Source of the DNA: Cupriavidus neocaledonicus
GTDB taxonomy: Bacteria; Pseudomonadota; Gammaproteobacteria; Burkholderiales; Burkholderiaceae
DNA: 64,000 nt
Assembly (NCBI RefSeq): GCF_000372525.1
Contig: NZ_AQUR01000105.1
Coordinates: 225,435-289,434, forward strand
Direction of reading: 5' to 3'
The notes below the pieces were generated by a model. The model was not told the origin of the DNA, did not search any database, and worked only from the letters and a program-made list of their open reading frames with translations. The position numbers and the translations under genes are program-made. Of the stretch, positions 9,735-17,828 are shown piece after piece (position 1 is the stretch's first letter; each line of letters begins with the position of its first letter).

Positions 9735-10388
9735 ATGAGCGAATCGTCCTTCCTGTCGCGCTGGTCGCGCCGCAAGGCCGCGGTGCGCGAGGGCGTGGCC
9801 GTTCCCGCCGAACCGCCGCAGCCGCCGCAGCCGCGGCAGCCCGAGAGCGGGCCTGTCCCTGCGACCGTCGAAGCCGCTGCCGAGGCGCCGCGGGATCCGC
9901 CGCCGACGCTGGCCGATGTCGCGGCATTGCGGCCCGGTGACGAGATCGCCCGCTTCGTCGCGCGCGGCGTGGACGAATCGGTCAAGCGCGCCGCGCTGAA
10001 GACACTGTTCGCCGATCCGCACTTCAATGTGATGGACGGGCTCGATATCTACATCGACGATTACAGCAAGCCGGACCCGATCCCGGCCGAGATCCTGCGC
10101 CAGTTGCGCCAGGCGCAGACGCTGGGCCTGTTCGAGCCCACCGACGAGGAACGCGCCGCGGCCGCAGCCGCTGCCCGGGTATCGGAGCCGGAACAGGTAC
10201 CGCCAGCAGCGCAAACGGACGCGCAGCAGGAACCGCATCAGGCGGGCGCAGCAACAGGCGAAGGCGCCGACGCGCCGCCGGTGCAGGCCGATGCACCGGC
10301 CGGCGCCGAAACGCCGCCGCCGCACGCCAGTCAAAGCGAACAACAGGGCCAGCAAGACCCGCACGCAAGACCCGATAAACGCGCGTAG
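9735..10388 (+). CDS. DUF3306-type protein of the formate dehydrogenase locus
   Basis: Unknown function. The 217-residue product starts FLSRWSRRKAAV, has a Pro-rich linker, then a conserved core at about residues 55–135 (ADVAALRPGDEIARFVARGVDE, then KTLFADPHFNVMDGLDIYIDDY), and ends in a low-complexity Gln/Ala/Pro/Glu tail of about 70 residues. This layout is what is known for DUF3306 proteins. No export signal is seen. It follows the DUF3305 gene by 31 bases and precedes the multi-cluster ferredoxin gene by 101 bases. The acidic core and disordered tail suggest a binding role rather than an enzyme. Confidence 0.75.
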   Translation: MSESSFLSRWSRRKAAVREGVAVPAEPPQPPQPRQPESGPVPATVEAAAEAPRDPPPTLADVAALRPGDEIARFVARGVDESVKRAALKTLFADPHFNVMDGLDIYIDDYSKPDPIPAEILRQLRQAQTLGLFEPTDEERAAAAAAARVSEPEQVPPAAQTDAQQEPHQAGAATGEGADAPPVQADAPAGAETPPPHASQSEQQGQQDPHARPDKRA

Positions 10389-10489
10389 CCCCCACCGGCA
10401 GCGCAGCCTACAATAGGCATCCCCCACAATCCGCCGGCCCGCAGACCCCCGCCAAGAAGGGACGTCCGGACCGGTCAGCCGCACTCGCC

Positions 10490-12655
10490 ATGCCGACGCT
10501 GATCTGCAATTGCAACGACACCATGCCGCTGGACGGGGCGGCATTGTCAGACGCAACCCCCGCCCCCGGCCAGGGGCCGCTCAAGGTCCATCGACTGCTG
10601 TGCCGGCGCGAAATCGGTGACTTCACCGCCGCGCTGGACGGCACCGAGGACGTGATCGTCGCCTGCACCCAGGAGCGCCAGCTGTTTACCGAGGTTGCCG
10701 CGCAGGCCGCGCGGGGCCGCGATGGCCAACCGGTGGTGACCGCGCCGGTGCGCTTCGTCAATATCCGCGAGACCGGCGGCTGGTCGCAGGGCGCCCGGCG
10801 CGATCCCAGGACCGCCAACGCCAAGATCGCCGCGCTGCTGGCGGTGGCCGCGCTGCCCGAACCCGAGCCGGTGCCGGTGGTGGACTACCGCAGCGACGGC
10901 GCGGTGCTGGTGCTGGGGCCGGCCGCGCGCGCGCTGCCGTGGGCCGAGCGGCTGGCCGCGATGCAGCTCGAAGTCACGGTGCTGCTGACCGGCGGCGACG
11001 CGCGCGACGGCACCGCGGCGCAACCCGCGGCGCGCGCATATCCGGTCCACAGCGGCCGGCTGGCGGCGCTGACGGGCTGGCTCGGCGCCTTCGAGGCGAG
11101 CTGGGAGACCGGCGCCGGCCGCAGCAATCCGATCGACCTGGACCTGTGCACGCGCTGCAATGCCTGCATCGAAGCCTGTCCGGAAGGCGCGATCGATTTC
11201 AGCTACCAGATCGACCTGTCGCGCTGCCGCGCGCACCGCGATTGCGTGCGCGCCTGCGGCGCCGCCGCGGCGATCGACTTCGACCGTCCGCAGGGCACCG
11301 GCGCGGGCCGCTTCGACCTGGTCTTCGACCTGTGCGACACGCCCGCCTTCACCATGCACCAGCCGCCGCAGGGCTACCTGCATGCCGGTGCCGACCCGGC
11401 CCGGCAGCAGGCCCAGGCGCTGGCGCTGGCCGGGCTGGTGGGCGAGTTCGAGAAGCCCAGGTTCTTCCGCTACAAGGAAAGCCTGTGCGCGCACGGCCGC
11501 AACCAGACCACCGGCTGCACCGCCTGCATCGACATCTGCTCGACCCAGGCCATCGTCTCGCGCTGGCATGACGGCAAGGGCCGCATCGAGGTCACGCCCA
11601 ACCTGTGCATGGGCTGCGGCGCGTGCACCACGGTCTGCCCCAGCGGCGCCATCAGCTACGGTTACCCCGGGCCGGAGACCACCGGCGCGCGGCTGCGCAC
11701 GCTGCTGTCCGCCTACCGGCAGGCCGGCGCGCGCGATCCGATGGTGCTGCTGCACGGCGAGGAATCCGGCACGCCCGCGCTGCTGGCGCTGGGCCGCGCC
11801 GCCCGCGGCGGCAAGGCGCGCGGCGTGCCCGCGCAGGTCATGCCGCTGTCGCTGTTCCATCCGGCCTCGGTGGGGCTGGAGCTGTGGCTGGCGGCGCTGT
11901 GCTGGGGCGCGAGCCGCGTCGCCGTGCTGCTGACCGGCGACGAGGCGCCGCAATACCGCACCGCGCTGCTTGAGCAGATGGCGGTCGGGCGCGCGCTGCT
12001 GTCGGGCCTGGGCTATGACGGCGAGGCGCTGTCGCTGCTCGAGGCCGCCGACACGGAAGCGCTCGATGCCGGCCTGGCGGCGCTGCGCCCGGCCGGTAAC
12101 GCATTGCCGCCCGCGGCCTTCGGCCCGGTCGCGGCCAAGCGCGAGATGCTCGACTTCGCGCTCGACCACCTGGTGCGCCATGCGCCGTCGCCGGCGCAGA
12201 GCGTGCCGCTGCCGGCGGGCGCGCCGATCGGCGCCATCGCCGTCGATACCGGCAAGTGCACCTTGTGCCTGGCGTGCGTGGGCGCGTGCCCGTCCCAGGC
12301 GCTGCGCGACAACCCCGAGCGCCCCGTGCTCAGCTTTATCGAGCGCAACTGCGTGCAGTGCGGGCTGTGCCAGAAGACCTGTCCGGAAGACGCCGTAACC
12401 CTGGTGCCGCGCCTGCTGGCCGGCGACGCGGCCCGGCGCCCGGTCACGCTCAACGAGGCCCAGCCGTTCCATTGCGTGCGCTGCGCCAAGCCGTTCGGCA
12501 CGGCGCAGATGGTCGAGTCGATGCTGGTGCGCCTGGCCGGCCATCCCGCCTTTGCCGGCGCGGCCGCGGAGCGCCTCAGGATGTGCCCGGACTGCCGCGT
12601 GGTGGATATGATGGAACGCGACCCTGGCGCCGTCAGCGGCGCCACCCTGCGCTGA
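10490..12655 (+). CDS. Large multi-cluster 4Fe-4S ferredoxin-like protein of the formate dehydrogenase locus
   Basis: A 721-residue soluble protein with no signal peptide. Cysteine motifs, in order: CTRCNACIEACPEG (near 222), a CRAHRDCVRAC group (near 245), CTACIDIC (near 345), CMGCGACTTVCPSG (near 375), CTLCLACVGACPSQ (near 590), CVQCGLCQKTCPED (near 622) and a C-terminal CVRC...CPDC set (near 665–705). About six [4Fe-4S] sites are therefore likely, plus a possible zinc ribbon. Between them, residues 400–540 have an MvhD-like look. Homologues are usually annotated only as '4Fe-4S binding protein' beside formate dehydrogenases. It may carry electrons between cytoplasmic partners and the enzyme, or take part in maturation; neither is shown here. 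The ATG at 10490 has no clear ribosome binding site, and TACAAT at 10409–10414 could be a -10 element. Confidence 0.85.
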   Translation: MPTLICNCNDTMPLDGAALSDATPAPGQGPLKVHRLLCRREIGDFTAALDGTEDVIVACTQERQLFTEVAAQAARGRDGQPVVTAPVRFVNIRETGGWSQGARRDPRTANAKIAALLAVAALPEPEPVPVVDYRSDGAVLVLGPAARALPWAERLAAMQLEVTVLLTGGDARDGTAAQPAARAYPVHSGRLAALTGWLGAFEASWETGAGRSNPIDLDLCTRCNACIEACPEGAIDFSYQIDLSRCRAHRDCVRACGAAAAIDFDRPQGTGAGRFDLVFDLCDTPAFTMHQPPQGYLHAGADPARQQAQALALAGLVGEFEKPRFFRYKESLCAHGRNQTTGCTACIDICSTQAIVSRWHDGKGRIEVTPNLCMGCGACTTVCPSGAISYGYPGPETTGARLRTLLSAYRQAGARDPMVLLHGEESGTPALLALGRAARGGKARGVPAQVMPLSLFHPASVGLELWLAALCWGASRVAVLLTGDEAPQYRTALLEQMAVGRALLSGLGYDGEALSLLEAADTEALDAGLAALRPAGNALPPAAFGPVAAKREMLDFALDHLVRHAPSPAQSVPLPAGAPIGAIAVDTGKCTLCLACVGACPSQALRDNPERPVLSFIERNCVQCGLCQKTCPEDAVTLVPRLLAGDAARRPVTLNEAQPFHCVRCAKPFGTAQMVESMLVRLAGHPAFAGAAAERLRMCPDCRVVDMMERDPGAVSGATLR

Positions 12656-12692
12656 GACCCGGCCCGGGCCACCGGGCACAATTCATCACGAC

Positions 12693-13331
12693 ATGACAGA
12701 TTTCCAGCCGATCCAGCTCACCGCCGCGCCGCCCGCCGACCCTGCGGACAGCGAAGACACCGCCCGCGCCGACCTGTACGGCCTGCTGGCCACGCTGTTC
12801 TACCGCGCCCCGGACGCGGCCTTGCTGCATCACATCGCGGCCAACCGCGCCGTGGGCGAAGACGCGCAGACCGTACTGGGCAAGGCGTGGAATGCGTTGT
12901 GCGACGCAGCATCCGAGACCACCGCGGCCGAGGCCGAAGAGGAATACCGGCAACTGTTCGTCGGCGTGGGCCGCCAGGACGTCTTCCTGTACGCCTCTTT
13001 CTATCTGACCGGCTTTCTCAACGAGCGCCCGCTGGTGGCGCTGCGCGAAGACCTGGCCCGCTATGGCCTGGAGCGCCACGAAGGCGTCAGCGAGACCGAG
13101 GACCACATCGCCACGCTGTGCGAGGTGATGCGCTTCCTGGTGGCCGGGGACGACCTGTCGGTGTCCAACCTGGGCGAGCAGCAGCGCTTCTATGCAAAGC
13201 ATCTGCAGCCCTGGATCGAGCCCTTGTGCGAGGCGGTGGTGGCGCACCCGCAGGCGCGCTTCTATCGCAGCGTGGCCGGACTGCTGGGCACCTTCGCCGG
13301 CGTCGAGGCGGTGGCGCTGGAGATGACCTGA
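12693..13331 (+). CDS. TorD/DmsD-family molecular chaperone
   Basis: A 212-residue all-helical chaperone of the TorD family, which binds the Tat signal of molybdoenzymes and holds them back from export until the cofactor is inserted. Visible features: an ADLYGLLATLFYRAPD start of the helical bundle, the EEYRQLFVGVG segment, and the family hallmark VSETEDHIATLCEVMRFLV (about residues 128–147) with its E-x-x-D-H-I core. Its place between the ferredoxin gene and the Tat-targeted subunits suggests that it serves the formate dehydrogenase catalytic subunit. Confidence 0.9.
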   Translation: MTDFQPIQLTAAPPADPADSEDTARADLYGLLATLFYRAPDAALLHHIAANRAVGEDAQTVLGKAWNALCDAASETTAAEAEEEYRQLFVGVGRQDVFLYASFYLTGFLNERPLVALREDLARYGLERHEGVSETEDHIATLCEVMRFLVAGDDLSVSNLGEQQRFYAKHLQPWIEPLCEAVVAHPQARFYRSVAGLLGTFAGVEAVALEMT

Positions 13332-13442
13332 GCGCGGGACCGATGCGGCGCAAGGCGCTGGCTTCTTAGCTCAAGTTGGAACAGAAGGTAAGGAAAAACC
13401 CGTGCTTGTCATGGTCTTTCCTTCCAGTTGATTCTAGAATAT

Positions 13443-13458
13443 GCATAACAACGCATAA
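13443..13458. promoter_or_regulatory. Direct repeat GCATAAC x2 upstream of the structural fdh genes
   Basis: Two GCATAAC copies start 9 bases apart, just after a TAGAAT hexamer (13435–13440) that could be a -10 element. They lie in the only sizeable spacer (13332–13498) inside the locus. A regulator site or promoter for the fdhX-type gene and the subunits is plausible; no good -35 was found. Confidence 0.3.
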
Positions 13459-13498
13459 CGGCACAACCATCGGGCTTTGACAGCCGAGGAGCCCCCAC

Positions 13499-13714
13499 AT
13501 GAGAGAGAAGCCAACCAGGGTCGCGCGCCGCACGTTTCTAGCGGGCGCCGGAGTTGTAGCCGCCGCCACCGGTGCGGCAGCGCTGAGCACGCGCACACCC
13601 GCCATGCCGGGCCAGGCTGCAGCCCTGCCGGAACCCACCGATCCTCCATCGGACAGCAAGGGTTACCGGGTCTCGGACCACATCCGCAAGTATTACCGGA
13701 CCACGCTGGTGTAA
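13499..13714 (+). CDS. Small Tat-signal protein of formate dehydrogenase loci
   Basis: A 71-residue protein with a twin-arginine signal (VARRTFLAGAG, Arg10–Arg11), a hydrophobic Ala-rich segment and a short mature tail ending DHIRKYYRTTLV. It matches the small 'formate dehydrogenase region TAT target' proteins found just upstream of fdh catalytic subunits. Its role is unknown; it could be a small structural subunit or help the folded catalytic subunit through the Tat pore. It lies 73 bases before the catalytic subunit gene. Confidence 0.85.
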   Translation: MREKPTRVARRTFLAGAGVVAAATGAAALSTRTPAMPGQAAALPEPTDPPSDSKGYRVSDHIRKYYRTTLV

Positions 13715-13787
13715 CTGCCACGGCGGCGTGGTCTGGCGCGCCGCCTGCAACCGGACGCTACCCAATCGTCCGTTTCTGAGGTGAGAC

Positions 13788-16700
13788 ATGATCTTGACCC
13801 GCAAACGCGCGGCGCAGGGCGCATCCGCCCGCCTCGCTGATGGCCTCGGCAATCGGCCCGAATCCGCCGGCGCAGGCTCCGGCCGGCTCTCCCAACGACT
13901 TGCGGCCAGCCTGGCCGGCGCCATGCCGACCATGGACCGCCGCAGCTTCCTCAAGCGCTCCGGCATCGGCGTCGGCGCCGGCCTCGCGGCCTCGCAGCTG
14001 ACGCTGCTGCGCAAGGCCGATGCCGCCGACGACAAGAAGGCCGCCGGCGACGGCAAGACCGGCATCGTGGTCCGGCGCACCGTGTGCGGCCACTGCTCGG
14101 TCGGCTGCGCGGTCGACGCGGTGGTGCAGAACGGCGTGTGGATCCGCCAGGAGCCGGTGTTCGATTCGCCCCTGAACATGGGCGCGCACTGTGCCAAGGG
14201 CGCGGCGCTGCGCGAGCACGGCCACGGCGAATACCGGCTCAAGTACCCGATGAAGCTGGTCAACGGCAAGTACCAGCGCATCGGCTGGAACCAGGCGCTC
14301 GACGAGATCACCGCGAAGATGAAGGAGATCCGCCAGCAGAGCGGCCCGGACTCGATGTTCTTCGTCGGCTCTTCCAAGCACAGCAACGAGCAGTCTTACC
14401 TGCTGCGCAAGTGGGTGTCCTTCTTCGGCACCAACAACACCGACCACCAGGCGCGCATCTGCCACTCCACCACCGTGGCGGGCGTGGCCAACACCTGGGG
14501 CTACGGTGCGATGACCAACTCGTACAACGATATGCAGAACGCCAAGGCGGCGCTGTATATCGGCTCCAACGCGGCCGAGGCGCACCCGGTGTCGATGCTG
14601 CACCTGTTGCATGCCAAGGAGAACGGCTGCAAGGTGATCGTGGTCGATCCGCGCTTCACGCGCACCGCGGCCAAGGCGCACCACTATGTGCGGATCCGCT
14701 CGGGCACCGATATCGCCTTCCTGTTCGGCGTGCTGTACCACATCTTCAAGAACGGCTGGGAAGACCAGAAGTACCTGAACGACCGTGTCTACGGCATGGA
14801 CAAGATCAAGGAAGAGGTGCTGGCCAAGTGGACCCCGGACAAGGTGGAGGAAGTCACCGGCGTGCCCGAGGCGCAGGTCTACCTGGTGGCCGAGACCATG
14901 GCCAAGAACCGCCCCAGCACGCTGGTGTGGTGCATGGGCCAGACCCAGCACACTATTGGCAATGCGATCGTGCGCGCCTCGTGCATCGTACAGCTGGCGC
15001 TGGGCAACATCGGCGTGTCGGGCGGCGGCGCCAACATCTTCCGCGGCCACGATAACGTGCAGGGTGCCACCGACGTGGGCCCCAATCCCGATTCGCTGCC
15101 GGGCTACTACGGCCTGGCCACCGGCGCGTGGAAGCACTACGCGGCGGTCTGGGGCGTGGACTACGAATGGATCAAGAAGCAGTTCGTGTCGCAGACGATG
15201 ATGGAGAAGTCCGGCACCACGGTGTCGCGCTGGATCGATATCGTCACCGAGAAGAACGAGCTGATCGACCAGGACAACAACGTGCGCGGCGTGTTCTTCT
15301 GGGGCCATGCCCCGAACTCGCAGACGCGCGGGCTGGAAATGAAGAAGGCGCTCGACAAGCTCGACCTGCTGGTGGTGGTGGACCCGTACCCGTCGGCGAC
15401 CGCGGCCATGGCCAACATGCCGCCGGCCGAGGGCGACAAGGTCAATCCCAACCGCGCGGTGTACCTGCTGCCCGCGGCCACGCAGTTCGAGACCTCGGGC
15501 TCGTGCACGGCGTCGAACCGCTCGCTGCAATGGCGCGAGAAGGTGATCGAGCCCCTGTTCGAATCGATGCCCGACCACACCATCATGCAGGCGTTCGCCG
15601 ACAAGCTCGGCTTCGGCAAGGAGCTGTCGAAGAACTTCAAGATGATCGAGGTCAAGCGGGCCGGCCGGACCTGGATGGAGCCCGAGCCGGAATCGATCCT
15701 GCGCGAGATCAACGCCAGCAACTGGACCATTGGCTACACCGGCCAGTCGCCCGAACGCCTGAAGTCGCACATGCGCAATATGCAGATGTTCGACGTCAAG
15801 ACGCTGCGCTGCAAGTCGGGCAAGGACCCGGTCACCGGCTACGACCTGACCGGCGACTACTTCGGGCTGCCGTGGCCATGCTATGGCACGCCGGAGCTGA
15901 AGCATCCGGGCTCGCCCAACCTGTACGACACCACCAAGCATGTGATGGACGGCGGCGGCAACTTCCGCGCCAATTTTGGCGTCGAGCGCGACGGCGTCAA
16001 CCTGCTGGCCGAGGACGGCTCGCACTCGCTGGGCGCGGAGATCACCACCGGCTATCCCGAGTTCGACCACGTGCTGCTGAAGAAGCTGGGCTGGTGGGAC
16101 GACCTGACCGATGCCGAGAAGGCCAAGGCCGAAGGCAAGAACTGGAAGACCGACCTGTCCGGCGGCATCCAGCGCGTGGTGCTGAAGAACCACGGCTGCC
16201 ACCCGTTCGGCAATGCCAAGGCGCGCGCGGTGGTGTGGAACTTCCCGGACCCGATCCCGCAGCACCGCGAGCCGCTGTACTCCACGCGTCCCGACATGGT
16301 CGCGAAGTACCCGACCCACGACGACAAGATGGCGTTCTGGCGGCTGCCGACGCTGTACAAGTCGGTGCAGCAGCGCAATCTCGAGAACAAGGTGGCCGAG
16401 AAGTTCCCGATCATCCTGACTTCCGGGCGCCTGGTCGAGTACGAGGGCGGGGGCGAGGAAACCCGTTCCAACCCGTGGCTGGCGGAGCTGCAGCAGGAGA
16501 ACTTCGTCGAGATCAACCCGCGCGCCGCGTCCGACCGCGGCATCCGCAACGGCGACTACTGCTGGGTCAAGACCCCGACCGGCGCCACGCTGAAGGTGCG
16601 CGCGCTGGTGACCGAGCGGGTCGGGCCCGATACCGCCTTCATCCCGTTCCATTTCTCGGGCTGGTGGCAGGGCAAGGACCTCAAGGACTACTACCCCGAG

Positions 16701-16820
16701 GGGGCGATGCCGGTGGTGCGTGGCGAAGCGGTCAATACCGCGACCACGTATGGCTATGACTCGGTGACGATGATGCAGGAAACCAAGACCACCATTTGCC
16801 AGATCGAGCGGTTTGCCTAA
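13788..16820 (+). CDS. fdhA: Formate dehydrogenase, catalytic (alpha) subunit, Cys-type
   Basis: Oxidises formate to CO2 at a Mo- or W-bis-pterin site, in the periplasm. The 1010-residue product has a Tat signal (RR at residues 51–52, DRRSFLKRSG) after an unusually long 45–50 residue leader. It then has the 4Fe-4S ligands Cys100, Cys103, Cys107 and Cys135, followed by the molybdopterin oxidoreductase core and the C-terminal dinucleotide-binding domain with TSGRLVEYEGGG. The active-site residue is Cys225 in DHQARICHSTT, encoded by TGC, where FdnG has selenocysteine, so no selenocysteine insertion is needed. The start at 13788 has GAGGTGAG upstream; an ATG at 13923 would give a more normal Tat signal but lacks a ribosome binding site. 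It is followed by the Fe-S subunit 15 bases later. Confidence 0.95.
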   Translation: MILTRKRAAQGASARLADGLGNRPESAGAGSGRLSQRLAASLAGAMPTMDRRSFLKRSGIGVGAGLAASQLTLLRKADAADDKKAAGDGKTGIVVRRTVCGHCSVGCAVDAVVQNGVWIRQEPVFDSPLNMGAHCAKGAALREHGHGEYRLKYPMKLVNGKYQRIGWNQALDEITAKMKEIRQQSGPDSMFFVGSSKHSNEQSYLLRKWVSFFGTNNTDHQARICHSTTVAGVANTWGYGAMTNSYNDMQNAKAALYIGSNAAEAHPVSMLHLLHAKENGCKVIVVDPRFTRTAAKAHHYVRIRSGTDIAFLFGVLYHIFKNGWEDQKYLNDRVYGMDKIKEEVLAKWTPDKVEEVTGVPEAQVYLVAETMAKNRPSTLVWCMGQTQHTIGNAIVRASCIVQLALGNIGVSGGGANIFRGHDNVQGATDVGPNPDSLPGYYGLATGAWKHYAAVWGVDYEWIKKQFVSQTMMEKSGTTVSRWIDIVTEKNELIDQDNNVRGVFFWGHAPNSQTRGLEMKKALDKLDLLVVVDPYPSATAAMANMPPAEGDKVNPNRAVYLLPAATQFETSGSCTASNRSLQWREKVIEPLFESMPDHTIMQAFADKLGFGKELSKNFKMIEVKRAGRTWMEPEPESILREINASNWTIGYTGQSPERLKSHMRNMQMFDVKTLRCKSGKDPVTGYDLTGDYFGLPWPCYGTPELKHPGSPNLYDTTKHVMDGGGNFRANFGVERDGVNLLAEDGSHSLGAEITTGYPEFDHVLLKKLGWWDDLTDAEKAKAEGKNWKTDLSGGIQRVVLKNHGCHPFGNAKARAVVWNFPDPIPQHREPLYSTRPDMVAKYPTHDDKMAFWRLPTLYKSVQQRNLENKVAEKFPIILTSGRLVEYEGGGEETRSNPWLAELQQENFVEINPRAASDRGIRNGDYCWVKTPTGATLKVRALVTERVGPDTAFIPFHFSGWWQGKDLKDYYPEGAMPVVRGEAVNTATTYGYDSVTMMQETKTTICQIERFA

Positions 16821-16835
16821 GCGCAGAGGAACACC

Positions 16836-17546
16836 ATGGCACGCATGAAATTTATCTGTGACGCCGAGCGCTGCATCGAGTGCAACAGCTGCGTCACTGC
16901 CTGCAAGAACGAGCACGAGGTGCCCTGGGGAGTGAACCGGCGCCGCGTGGTCACGGTCAACGACGGCATGGTCGGCGCCGAGAAATCGATCTCGGTGGCC
17001 TGCATGCACTGCTCGGACGCGCCCTGCATGGCGGTCTGCCCGGTCGACTGCTTCTACCGCACCGAAGACGGCGTGGTGCTGCACGACAAGGACGTCTGCA
17101 TCGGCTGCGGCTACTGTTCGTACGCCTGTCCGTTTGGCGCGCCGCAGTTTCCTTCGACCGGCACCTTCGGCGTGCGCGGCAAGATGGACAAGTGCACCTT
17201 CTGCGCGGGCGGCCCGGAGAAGAACGGCTCGGAAGCCGAGTTCGAGAAGTACGGCCGCAACCGGCTCGCCGAAGGCAAGCTGCCGCTGTGCGCCGAAATG
17301 TGCTCGACCAAGGCGCTGCTGGGCGGCGATGGCGACGTGATTGCCGACATCCTGCGCAACCGCGTGATCAAGCGCGGCACCGGCGGCGACGTGTTCGGCT
17401 GGGGCACGGCCTATGGCAATGCCCAGGCCGGCGCGAAGCCCGCGCCACCGGCGCAGCAGGCCGCACCCGCGACCACGGCGCCCGCCGCGCCCGCCGCGCC
17501 GGCCGCGCCCGCAGCGACGGTACCTGCAGGAGGGAAAGCGTCATGA
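16836..17546 (+). CDS. fdhB: Formate dehydrogenase, Fe-S (beta) subunit
   Basis: Passes electrons from the catalytic subunit to the cytochrome b subunit. The 236-residue protein has four ferredoxin-type clusters: CIECNSCVTACKN (from Cys13), CMHCSDAPCMAVCPVD, CIGCGYCSYACPFG, and the CTFC...CAEMCSTKALL set. After residue about 190, where FdnH-type subunits have a membrane helix, it instead ends in a roughly 40-residue Ala/Pro repeat tail and has no hydrophobic anchor. It has no signal of its own and probably hitch-hikes with the alpha subunit through Tat. The stop overlaps the next ATG (ATGA). Confidence 0.93.
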   Translation: MARMKFICDAERCIECNSCVTACKNEHEVPWGVNRRRVVTVNDGMVGAEKSISVACMHCSDAPCMAVCPVDCFYRTEDGVVLHDKDVCIGCGYCSYACPFGAPQFPSTGTFGVRGKMDKCTFCAGGPEKNGSEAEFEKYGRNRLAEGKLPLCAEMCSTKALLGGDGDVIADILRNRVIKRGTGGDVFGWGTAYGNAQAGAKPAPPAQQAAPATTAPAAPAAPAAPAATVPAGGKAS

Positions 17547-17779
17547 ATCGCATCCGCGTCGTTGCACTGGTGTCGCTGTGCGGCGTGCTGCTGGCCGCGT
17601 GCGGCGAGAAGCCGCAGACCATCGGCCCGTCGCACCGCAAGGCCGACGCCCAGGCGTTCCAAGGGGCCCCGGACGATCCGTTCGTGGCCAAGGGCTGGAC
17701 CGCGGGCGACCGCAACAGCTGGAACAACCAGATCCGCCAGCGCAACCAGTTGCAGAACGAGTACAACCGGGTGCAATGA
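17543..17779 (+). CDS. Small lipoprotein of the formate dehydrogenase locus
   Basis: A 78-residue protein with a classical lipoprotein signal ending LLAACGE (Cys near residue 20), followed by a short polar tail with KGWTAGDRNSWNNQIRQRNQLQNEYNRVQ-type sequence. Its ATG overlaps the fdhB stop, so translation is coupled. Function is unknown. Membrane attachment next to the periplasmic enzyme suggests an accessory or anchoring subunit, which is inference. Confidence 0.8.
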   Translation: MNRIRVVALVSLCGVLLAACGEKPQTIGPSHRKADAQAFQGAPDDPFVAKGWTAGDRNSWNNQIRQRNQLQNEYNRVQ

Positions 17780-17828
17780 GCGCGCCGCCGTGTGGACTTC
17801 CCGCCAGCCGGGAACTGAAGGAGGGGCT

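Noticed and set aside
14460-14462. Possible selenocysteine in the formate dehydrogenase
   Set aside because: The active-site codon is TGC (Cys), not TGA, and no SECIS-like hairpin is needed.
13758-17084. Long open frame (1108 codons) on the strand opposite fdhA/fdhB
   Set aside because: It is the antisense shadow of a GC-rich gene; the forward frame has clear catalytic motifs and the reverse product has none.
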